Shown: positions 1-9,500 of the stretch, piece by piece
Layout: each line of letters begins with the position of its first letter
How positions within the stretch are numbered: position 1 is the first letter of the stretch
NCBI GenBank assembly: GCA_037953745.1
Contig: JBAKBP010004457.1
Span: 53,501 to 117,500, forward strand
Direction of reading: 5' to 3'
From: Lithodes maja
Taxonomy: Eukaryota; Arthropoda; Malacostraca; Decapoda; Lithodidae
Length of the DNA: 64,000 bases
The notes under the pieces: model-generated
What the model saw: the letters and a program-made list of their open reading frames with translations, nothing else
Database searches by the model: none
What the model was told of the DNA's origin: nothing
Made by a program: the position numbers and the translations under genes

Positions 1-176
1 GTTTGTTATGTTTGTATGTGTGTTGGTAGTGTTGTGTGTGTGTGTGTGTTGGCAGTGGTATGTATGTTGGTAGTGTTGTGTGTGTGTGCGTGTTGGCAGT
101 GGTATGTGTGTGTGTGTATTGGTAGTGCTGTGGGTGTGTTTGTGTGTCGGTAGTATTGTGTGTTTTTGAGGGTGGG
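1..176. repeat. TG-rich minisatellite
   Basis: Imperfect tandem units built from TGTGTG runs and the word GTTGGTAGTG or GTTGGCAGTGG. No gene is visible. It ends at the TTA flanking the MITE at 180. Confidence 0.85.
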
Positions 177-179
177 TTA

Positions 180-960
180 AGGCGAGTTTTCGCGAGCTTT
201 TTGTGGTCCTTGGTCGACCTAGGTGTACCCAGGTCAACCCAGGCCTGTTTCTGTTTTCGCGATTTTGAGACTGGTCTGACCTAAAGATCGAGAAAATTGA
301 GCCCGACTTTACCCAGGCTGGATTACGGCCCTCTGATTGGCTAAGGAATTTCAATATGGCTGCTCCAATAAAGAGGCACTGATAGAGGATTTTATACGTT
401 TGTTTTCTCTATTCTGAATTTTACTATGACGTGCGAAAAAATATTTAAATACATGCAATATGAGATAAAAAAAACAATAACATATCAATGTGTTAGATAA
501 GGACAAGGTATATTCCCTCAAAAACAATATTAACTAAATACATACTAGATCCCTACTAAAACTTCTAAGATCGCATGGTCTGGGCAAAAAATCCAAGATC
601 TTATGAAAAAATCCAAGCACTCGCATCACTGGGGACGAGCTCTTCACCATACCCGACATTTTCCGCCATATTGTTTGTTGTCATCAGTGACGTCAGCAAT
701 ACAAAGGTCAACCCAGTCCAACCCAGCCCAACTCGGTCCCCAGGGCCGAGTTTACCCAGGTACACTCAGTCCCAGATGACGTCACTGGCTCGCGATAACA
801 TCCACTGGGACTGGGTCGACCCAGGCAAGGTTAAGAGATACAACGTTGTATCTCTTAACCTTGGACCCAGGTACACCTAGATACAGGGACTCGGGGAAAA
901 TTGAGCTGACCTAGGTATACCTGGGTGTACCTACGTTTTTTGTCTCGCGAAAACGCGCCT
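180..960. mobile_element. Non-autonomous DNA transposon (MITE), TTA target duplication, Harbinger-like
   Basis: The ends are inverted repeats of 17 bp with one mismatch: the left end reads AGGCGAGTTTTCGCGAG and the right end is its complement with one change. Both ends are flanked by TTA (177-179 and 961-963). A 3-bp TWA duplication is usual for PIF/Harbinger elements, so that superfamily is the best guess, but there is no transposase to confirm it. The interior is rich in short words such as GTCGACCCAGG and GGTACACCTAGG in both orientations and contains a perfect 38-bp palindrome. Open frames inside have no recognisable product. Confidence 0.6.
826..863. repeat. Perfect 38-bp palindrome inside the MITE
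   Basis: The sequence reads CAAGGTTAAGAGATACAAC followed immediately by its exact reverse complement, with no spacer. The flanking GTCGACCCAGG and GGACCCAGGTAC words give further imperfect pairing. It could extrude as a cruciform. Confidence 0.9.
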
Positions 961-978
961 TTAGTGTGTGTTTTGGAT

Positions 979-1097
979 CCACTGAGTGAATCCGAAACAC
1001 CTGGGGGTCGACAAACGAAGCATCTGAAAGAAGTGCCATTTACACCCAATAAATGCTTAGTTTGTCGACCCCCAGGTGTTTCGGATTCACACAGTGG
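979..1097. repeat. 119-bp hairpin: 45-bp inverted repeat with 29-bp loop
   Basis: The left arm 979-1023 and right arm 1053-1097 are reverse complements with two mismatches. They centre on GGGGGTCGAC/GTCGACCCCC, a word similar to those in the neighbouring MITE. It could be a foldback element or a relic of a related MITE. No clear target duplication was seen. Confidence 0.8.
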
Positions 1098-1261
1098 CAG
1101 GTTGAGGGAACGAACTTTGTAGTTGATAGTATAGTCGGCTGCCATAGTCTATAGCCCAATCATAAGAAATTGTGGACTTCACCTATTAATTAGCACCCTG
1201 TTCTTAACATTAATCATCAACTACAAACCCCAATGCACTTGAATAAACTAATGAAAGCATA

Positions 1262-1332
1262 TGGTTCTCCCGGGATTCTAACTCGGGACACCACACCCAG
1301 AACATAAGCATGTAAACCATTATACCACCAAC
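1262..1332 (-). other. Degenerate tRNA-like sequence
   Basis: On the minus strand, an A-box-like TGGTATAATGGTT is followed about 40 nt later by a B-box-like GAGTTAGAATCC and a GGGA/TCCC-type T-arm. The B box departs from GGTTCGAATCC and the acceptor arms do not pair well, so this is a tRNA-derived repeat or pseudogene, not a functional tRNA. Confidence 0.4.
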
Positions 1333-2404
1333 ACAGTTTTTTCTAATTATGCAAGTCTGTCTATTAACCCTCTCCTACATATGACGCGATTTTGAGCCTA
1401 TTAGGGATACTTTAAAGCCTTTGTTACCATCAGGGGTATTTAGAAACCTTTAGTTTAGTTACTTCAACCTCTGCAGTTGTCTTTGAGTTAGCTGTGGGCA
1501 GAAAACTAATTTTGGAGAGGTATTTATAAGAGTGAGAGAACTCTATTTCTTATTGCTAATCTGGCAACCTCTGCGTCATATGAGTCTGAAGGGGTTAAGC
1601 GCATTAAGCGAACATATTATCCCCGCCCTCACGCATTATCGACTTACATTATTATTTCCATTACCGACCGAATATCAAACCGAATCCAAATACAATAAAT
1701 AAAAGACAATAAATAAATAAAAATAAATACAAATAAAGACATTAATACATATAGACAATACATTAATAAAGACAATAAATAAATAAAGACAATAAATAAA
1801 GACAATAAATAAATAAAGACAATAATAACGAAGGAACTGTTGAAGAGATAAAATAATAAAAGAGGGGAGAAGGAATTATAGCCGATAAATGAGAGATGCA
1901 TTAACGGATATTAATTCATTTATCTTGTTGACGAGTCGTGCCATTAAGGGGGAGTTAATCGCTTTTTCTGGAGCCCCTTCTCTCTTATGTTTGGCATAAT
2001 AGTTTTGACATATTAAGACGTTCGTTCCATTAGTTTGGCGATATTGAGACTTTTCGCCCCACTTCCTTGTCAATATTAAGACCTTTCGTGCCATTTAGGT
2101 GTCAATTTTTTCCTGGCGAGCGAAAGCGAGCCTGAAATTTTAGAAGGAATCGGCCTTCGGCCAGGAAATTTGTCTACTGAAAACGGTACAAATTTGTCTT
2201 GAAAGGGGGTCTAGGGCGAGGCCACCGAGAGTACCAGGCCGCCTGGGTGGGACCTTTAAATTATGTGACGTAGGCAAAGGTAGGGTTCATTTTCGCACTA
2301 CCCTCACAGGTCAGTATACATTTGAGTGAGATATGGGGAAGATCGCGCTGTGTGTCCAAATTATTTCCCCCTTCTAAATACTTTATAAGTAGCCTATATT
2401 AAAA
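1333..2404. other. Non-coding stretch with AT-rich repeats
   Basis: No gene recognised. Positions about 1680-1835 are imperfect tandem copies of AATAAATAAAGACAAT. Positions about 2000-2095 hold three imperfect copies of a roughly 35-nt unit built on ATATTAAGACCTTTCGTGCCA. A long minus-strand open frame over the AT repeat is low complexity and rejected. Confidence 0.6.
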
Positions 2405-2541
2405 CTATGTTTACCCATACTCGACTAGAAGGTCATTTTAAGGAATTTTGAAGAAATTAACCATGAAGAAGTAAAAACAGGTGAGGAAATTAATTTTGGT
2501 TTATGTCATACGAATGTTGAAGTTTGTAAGGAGGATATATA
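2405..2541 (+). pseudogene. Duplicated fragment of the P-type transposase
   Basis: About 137 nt match 2950-3085, inside the larger transposase fragment downstream, at roughly 90% identity. The match starts near TTTACCCATACTCGAC and ends at GTAAGGAGGATAT. It then runs into GATA-type repeats, so it is a broken partial copy. Confidence 0.75.
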
Positions 2542-2661
2542 GATAGATTGATAGATAGATATAGTTAAATATATAGATACTATAGATAGTTCAAAAGATA
2601 GATTGATAGATAGATATAGTTAAATATATAGATACTATAGATAGTTAAAAACAGAGTGAGA

Positions 2662-2692
<31 letters not shown>

Positions 2693-2800
2693 CACTGTAT
2701 GTGTGTGAGTAGTGCGTGTGTGTGGTGAGGAGTGCGTGTGTCCTTGTGTGTGTGTGTGTCTGTTAGAGAAATTACCAATTATTGCATAACAGAACTGAAG
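2542..2800. repeat. GATA-type and TG microsatellites
   Basis: Two tandem copies of a roughly 56-nt GATAGATTGATAGATAGATATAG unit (about 2541-2650) are followed by (TG)n-rich sequence to about 2760. They separate the small duplicated transposase piece from the larger fragment. Confidence 0.8.
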
Positions 2801-3649
2801 ATGGATTACATACTAACAGGAACATTTCAAACAGACCATTTGGAAGCAAGATTTGGTCACTATCGGCAGTTAGCAGGAGGAAATTACAATATTTCTGTAC
2901 GCCAAATATATGAGTGTGAAAAGAAGATACGGATGATGTCAGTGTTAACACTAAGTTTACCCATACTCGACAAGAAGGCCATGTTAAGGAATGTTGAAGA
3001 CATTAATTATGAAGAAGTAAAAACAGATGAGGAAATTGATTTTGGTTTATGTCATACGAATGTTGAAGTTTGTAAGGAGGATATTGACAGGTGTAAAGAC
3101 ATCATCCCAGTGATAGTTTATTTAGCTGGCTATTGCTGTTACTCCGTGATAAAGAACATTAAATGTAATGCATGTAAAGAAATGATTACGTGTTCAGATA
3201 GTGCTGAAGACATCCCTGAAAATCTAAGTTACATTGCTGGAATTAGCAGAGGTTCTCTTATTTACCCAGATAGTATGACAGCCAACATGGTCATGTATAA
3301 CTATATTGTTATTAACAAACTTGTTCAACTTCCTGCCTTTCGAAATGCTACTAGCCAAAGAAATATAGCAACACAGCACGCAGTTACGGCTTTAGCAGAT
3401 GTTGATCTCCTGTTCCCTAATGATATGTGTGAAAATGGTCATAACACCGACAAAATAGAAAGTATGGTGGTATATGCTTCTACAAATGCAATATTAAATA
3501 ATTACTGTGCTAAAGAAAATAACATCCCAGCAGCTACCAGAGCTAATAAGAATGTAGGCATGAAGAGAAAGCTTCAAACCCTAGACAAATATACTATGTG
3601 TACTGTATTGTATAATTATTGTATTGTGTGTGTGTGTGTGTGTGTGTGA
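2801..3649 (+). pseudogene. P-element/THAP9-like transposase, C-terminal fragment
   Basis: An open frame of about 282 codons begins at an internal ATG; the open frame upstream of it is only microsatellite. Residues about 6-45 contain a block with LTGTFQTDHLEARFGHYRQ, followed by GGNYNISVRQIYECEKKIR, the conserved C-terminal signature of P-element/THAP9 transposases. In active proteins this lies after the catalytic RNase-H-like core. The THAP zinc finger and catalytic core are absent. The frame has no native end: it runs into a (TG)n tract encoding VCVCVCV before stopping. A piece of the same frame is duplicated upstream. This is a non-functional relic. The family call is from motif recognition; completeness was not tested elsewhere in the genome. 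Confidence 0.7.
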
Positions 3650-4456
3650 CTGCAGGTGTGTGTGTGTGATTGTGATTGTGAAGGTGAGTGTGTCTGCAGG
3701 TGTGGTCAGGTTAGGGAATTGGATTTATAAAGTATAATCCCGGAACGGAGATTGGATTAGGCCTAGTACAAAGGTCATTCCTTTATGTGTGTGTGTTTGT
3801 GTTTGTGTGTGTTACATTAATTATATGTTTATATTAATTTATATAGTAATACATTTAGTTAGTTACTTATATGTATTTGTTCACGAATAATAGTGGATGT
3901 CGCTTATATTGGCTCCAGTAAGGCTCTCTTTATTGGCTGTGTATAAAATATAGTAATGTATAATAGCATTTTGTATTATATTTTCCAATAGGAAAAAAGT
4001 AATAGTGATATACTTGTAATACGTTTTCATCTTGTACAAATACTTTTTCAAGGTATGAGTGTAATTTGCAGTAAATACCAAAGTATGTAGTTATAATATC
4101 GGCATAATAATATATAATAATATAATTTTGCGTACACAGTAAAAGATAAATATAGTTTTATGTGTACTTTAATTTAAAACTAAACTGATAAAATATAAAA
4201 GGCAGAGTAATTATAGACTTGGGAGACAGAGCGGACCGGTCCGTGAATGTCGCACCACCTTGCTGACGTCACAGTATGGTCGACGCGGCCTGGTACCGGA
4301 GGTGGCCTCGTCTAGGGTGTGTGTTTTAAGCTTGATGGAGGTCTAGCGAAGACTCAAAAATATATTAATATATAAATATATAGACCAAAAAACAAGCACT
4401 ACCCCCTTAAACCGTATTAGCCAAAAGTTAATTGATTGATGGATGGAAAGACAAAG

Positions 4457-4514
<58 letters not shown>

Positions 4515-4553
4515 GGTGGATGGAAAGACAAAGGATGAGAGAGAGAGAGAGAG
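3650..4553. other. Non-coding stretch with TG and GA microsatellites
   Basis: (TG)n-like sequence runs to about 3810, then AT-rich sequence without recognised genes. A (GA)n tract lies at about 4459-4553 and contains a duplicated ATGGAAAGACAAAGGATGAG segment. It directly abuts the 5' LTR of Ty3/gypsy element 1 and has no CTAT duplication, unlike the element's 3' side. Confidence 0.7.
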
Positions 4554-6338
4554 TGTGACGCCAACCTGATTGTACTCCTTGGTACTCCACTGTGCCGTGT
4601 GCCGGTGCGGTGCCGTGTGCCGATGCCGTGTGCCGTGTTGGCTGCTTATATTGAGTGTGACAACGTATAACTGTGTTCTTTGTATCTCTGCAAAGGTCTC
4701 GTCATTTGCTAACCAATGGTGGGTTTTGTTTTAAGCCATGTCGAGACCTTCCATTTAATATGTAGTATCAATAGAGAAGTTGATAGATGAGATGATAGGA
4801 ATTCAGAGAGAGAGAGTGAGTTAGACTTCAGAGCGAGAGGGTAGCAATGGTTGCCAGACGTATGGACCGGTTGGCAGCCCTGCGCTTATAGCTAGGTGCG
4901 ACAGGGTTGGTAGTACATTGCCGCCTGCATATGCTGCCTGGCTGCCCATGTTGTCGTACTGCACATTGCATGGAGGCTCGCTGTGTGTTCCATGATCAGG
5001 TTGCCTAGAACCTTTGAGATTCTAACATCCCTTGCCCTCTCTCCCAATTTCTCACGGTTGCACTCTTTCTCTCTGACGACATTACTCTCATTTCATTCTT
5101 CTCTCTATTTAAATGCATAACCTTCCCTTGAGGTCCTAAAGGAGTTTCAGCACTCACCTCTCGTATTACTCTTAGGACAAGCATATATTTACATGTATTA
5201 GATTTAAGGGGTTAATGTGAACAGCGATCTTCTTGATGAGGATAGTTGGTGAACGTTCTACATGTTCACGAGTTATATGCCCAGCTCATCATCCAATTTG
5301 TGACTAGACTAGTGCCATGTGTAAGAGCCCGACCATGCCCAGGAGTTGTCTGTAGAGGGGCGAGGACTTAGCCTTGATTTGCCTACCGAGCCAGGAGCGA
5401 CTGTAGTACCAGAGACTACAGCTCGCTCGTAGTGCCGGTATAGTAGAGTAACGTAATTCATCTGTCCTTGTGTTCTCTGCAGTCTTTTCCTGGGTTCTCG
5501 CTTTCGGTGCTGGGACTCGTTGTTCCTGTGACTTGGCCTGCTAGCTAGAACACATGGGGATGATGAGTGGGTGATATCTTTATTTTACTATGCATTGCAG
5601 CTCTCTTTAAGTTTATGTATATAACACTTTACAATACACATTACTCACACACAAGACAACACTATTAATACTTTCATGTATCAATTAACTGCACTGTCGT
5701 TTTGCTGCTGTGTCCGGAGTTCCGTTGCGTAGGGCGCATACGGACTCAGAGGGGAGACAGAGTGAGAGAAGCGAAGTAGCCTATGCGGTAGTAGGCTACC
5801 GGCGCAGTACTGTTGCCTGCAACCTTTTAGTTATTCCAAGTATAGATTCATTATTACAATAAGTGACTACTATTTATGTTCCTTCCATGTGTATTATTAG
5901 GTATCTACTGGATCATGAACATCTTGTATGCTACATGCTAGTGCATGTTAGTAGGGGACAGTTATTCTAGTGCACGCGCTTTCAAGTAGGCGTGTACATT
6001 TGTCATTTAGCATTTCACTGTCATACCTTTAGCCTGCTTCTATTCTACATTATTAGAGGCTTAATATTAACGTAGTTTCTTGAGTATTGCATTTCTTTAG
6101 TAATAACGTAACCTATAAATGTCTGAGGGAGTTTAGCCTCATAGCCTACCCCTGTTGTACACTTTCGCCGAGTTAAGGTACCTCGTTACCATAGACGATA
6201 ACTCTGTAGGGCGTTGGTGCTTTTGTTGTCTGGAGCATATAGTATTTGGGACTGGAATCGAGCGTGTCGTTGTCACATAAGCCATTTCTGTCCTACGATC
6301 AAGAATCCCGAATATGTATTGCCGATCCAGCCGTAACA
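4554..6338 (+). repeat. 5' LTR of element 1
   Basis: 1785 bp, matching 11963-13781 (1819 bp). Compared with the 3' copy it lacks about 18 nt just inside the left end, about 21 nt near 4846, and differs in a GC-rich GCCGTGTGCC-type stretch at about 4590-4640. The remaining roughly 1.4 kb is nearly identical. It should contain the promoter and start of the genomic RNA; no confident TATA assignment is made. Confidence 0.9.
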
Positions 6339-6581
6339 AAATGGCGACCTTGCACAAGATTCAGTAGTATCCTATCACATGTTTTTTGGAGAACTATTCT
6401 ATGCTACCTAGTAGAGCTGGCTAGAATTTTCTTGCATATTGGAGGAATTTTTATTGTGTCATTATTGTATTGGTGGACTTGCAGATTGTTTCGTTAGGGG
6501 TGTCTAGAGTAGAGTCATTCAAGCATCTTTAACATTTTGTGAGTCGAGACTGCAATTAGTAATAAGCACTTTTTTTTTTTT
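6339..6581 (+). promoter_or_regulatory. Leader with putative primer binding site
   Basis: Starting at 6342, TGGCGACCTTGCAC follows the LTR end after a short A-run. The first 12 bases, TGGCGACCTTGC, recur at the same place in element 2, as expected for a tRNA primer binding site. The tRNA was not identified. A T-run lies just before the gag-pol ATG at 6582. Confidence 0.55.
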
Positions 6582-9500
6582 ATGAACAGCAATTGTATAA
6601 CCAGCACTATGTCTAATGACTCATCATTTACGGGGGAGGATAACACGGTACAGCCTAGTAACCAGCAAGTACAACAGATGTTTAGGGAGGGGAGTGTTAT
6701 AAGTGGAGAGAGGGATGCCCGGGCATTTTTGCAGACACCTTTGACCGAACAGCGCCTGCAGGCTATTGATTGTTACGGTCTTCGCTGTTTAGCCACGGTT
6801 TTGGGGCGGGACTGTCCTGACAGTTGGCCCAAGAAGAATTTGGTGGCATGTTTGTTGGGTGATGGCGATGGGGCGGTGGGTGGAGTGGGGTCTTGGGGGG
6901 TTCCCTCCAAGCCTCCATTCCACTCTACCCCTGAGCTGGGCCCTCAGCCAGCGAGTCTTAGCACGATGCAGCAGGAGGGTTCTCAAGGGCAAGCTGGCTT
7001 ACCCGTAAACACGTCTCGGTGTGGATCCCCCATTTTGTGCTCTCCCCCCCCAGGCCTGTCTCCTGAGATGTTATTTCAGCTAGAACTAGCTAAGTTTAAG
7101 CTGCAGGAGACTCAGATACAACAGGCTAGTATAGAACGCATAGAGGTTGCTAGAATCCAAGCCAATCAGGATGCAACCAGGTACCAGGCTGAAATGGATG
7201 TCGAGAAGTCTAGAGTAGAGACCACGGGGCGTCATCTCGGTGGTGGGCACCGGGTTACAGACTCACTTTCGCATTTAATTAAGTTAGTACCCGCATTTGA
7301 TGAGACAGCAGTGACTGAGTTTTTTGCTCGTTTCGAAAAGAAGTGTCGTGAGTATGACTGGCCGGAGGTTAAATGGGCAGCATTAGTTTCATCACGTCTA
7401 GTGGGTAAGGGATTGAAAGCCTACGATGCACTGTCACTGGACGAGAGTGTAGTGTATGGACTGGTGAAGGAGGCTGTGCTCCGGGCCTACGAACTGCAAC
7501 CCGAAACTTATAGATTGAAGTTCCGTGGCGTGAATAAGAAGAGCGACGTCAGTTTTATGGAGCACGCACGGGACTTAACAGATGCAGGTAATAACTGGTT
7601 TCGGTCCGAGCACGCAGAGTCGGCTGAGGAAATTAAGCAACTTTTCTATCTGGAACAGTTTTACAAATGCACTGGAACCGATCTAACGCTGAACATTAAG
7701 GAAAAATGTCCCAAGACAGTAGAGGAGGCTGCCAAGATGGCAGACCTCAGATTATCATTGATTCGTGGTTGCGGTGCCGCTCAGAGGGCTGAGTCAGGGC
7801 AGAAGGGGCGCTATACCCCACCCACCAGAGTTTTCGATAATAACAAATCCTATGACACACATAACCACACTAAATGCATTGCACCTAATAACACCTACAA
7901 ACACAAGCCTCTCCCGTTTACTAAAGGTCAGGCCCCTTCTTCGCCCGCACAAGGGAAGAAGCCCATTGGGGATGTGAAATGTTACAAATGCCAGAAGCTA
8001 GGCCATTATTCACGTGAGTGCCCTAGTAACACTCCCGCTAAGCCGGTGTCATTGGTTCACAGTATCGGTGTGTCTCTGAAGGCTGCAGCAACTGCCCGGG
8101 GTAGGTTGTCAGCAGCTGAGGCACACGCGGTAAAGAAGCGTACGGAAGGCTCGACACCTGTCCGGGACACTTACTGTAGCCATCGGGGGCACGGGTTTGT
8201 GAGCTGGGGGAGTGAACTACGGAGGGTTGACTTGCTGAGGGATACGGGGGCTTCGCAAACTTTGTTGAGGAACTTCACAGGGAAACCGATAAATGCGGCC
8301 AGAGTTGTTGTGGTGCAGGGTATAAATGCTACGAGGTCATACCCACTTGTGAGGTTGGAGTTGAGAGTGGGAGAGGTGTGCAGGGAGCTGGATGTAGGGA
8401 TCGTTGAGTGTTTGCCAGTTGAGGGCGTCGACCTTCTTCTCGGCAACGACTTTGCGGTGCCCACTTCCGGGACTCCACCCTTAGTCGTTGCCGAGAGGGC
8501 GGCCGACGTGGATGGTGAGAATCGGGAATGGGTTGGGAGGTGCCAACAGGATGAGATGGCCTGTGTGGTAACCCGATCTCGCTCTGCGGCTCCTGCACAG
8601 CCTAGCACTCAACCTCGGGGACAGTGGAGGAAGGATCAGGAGAAGGTTGCTAAGGGCAGGAAAAGGGACATTGATTCTGCTGCACTTCTCGGTGATTCGG
8701 TACTTGGACCTATAATAAACACGGGAGTTGACTCTGGCCCAGATATGGTGTGTAACAAGGCAGAGTTGGGTAAGACTTCGCGTGAGGCAAGAGCTGTAGC
8801 GAGAGCCACTAAGGCAGTAGAGCCTACTAGCCGGGGTAATGTCTTATTACAAAACCATCTTGATGCATTGACGCCCAGGGACATTAGTGAGCAGCAGCTG
8901 CAAGACGCTAGCCTAGCTCGTTATAGCAATGGTGCCATAGAGTTGGAGGAAGATGGGGATGCGAAGCCGGGAGATTTCTTTAGGCTCAACAGGATATTGT
9001 ACCGCAGATTTCTAGACCCCAAATCGAAGTGGGAGGGCGGTGCGAGGGTAGTAGACCAGGTGGTTGTTCCAAATAAGTATAGAGAGTCCTTATTGTGTCT
9101 GGCGCATGATGTGCCGGTGGCGGGTCATTTGGGGGTAACAAAAACATTGGCGGCATTGGGCAGGTTTTTCTGGTGGCCTGGGGTCAAGGCTGATGTCTGT
9201 GCATGGGTGGCTGGGTGTGCGACCTGCCAGACAACGGGGAAGCCTAACCAGACAATCCCGAAGGCACCTTTGTTTCCCATACCTGTCACCGGGCCTCCGT
9301 TCAGCAAAGTTGTAGTAGATTTGGTTGGCCCTTTCCCGCCTACTAGTAGTGGCAATAAATTCCTGTTGACAATCATGGATGTGGCTACGAGATACCCGGA
9401 CGCATACCCCATGAGAAACGGCTCGGCAAAGGCAGTTGTTAAAAACTTATTATTGTTCTGTTCCCGTTATGGATTTCCACGTGAGGTGCAGTCAGACCAG

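Noticed and set aside
575..880. 101-codon open frame in the left MITE
   Set aside because: Crosses the palindrome and the repeated GTCGACC words; no motif, no codon signal.
8171..8608. 145-codon minus-strand frame opposite protease of element 1
   Set aside because: Shadow of the long gag-pol frame; no independent support.
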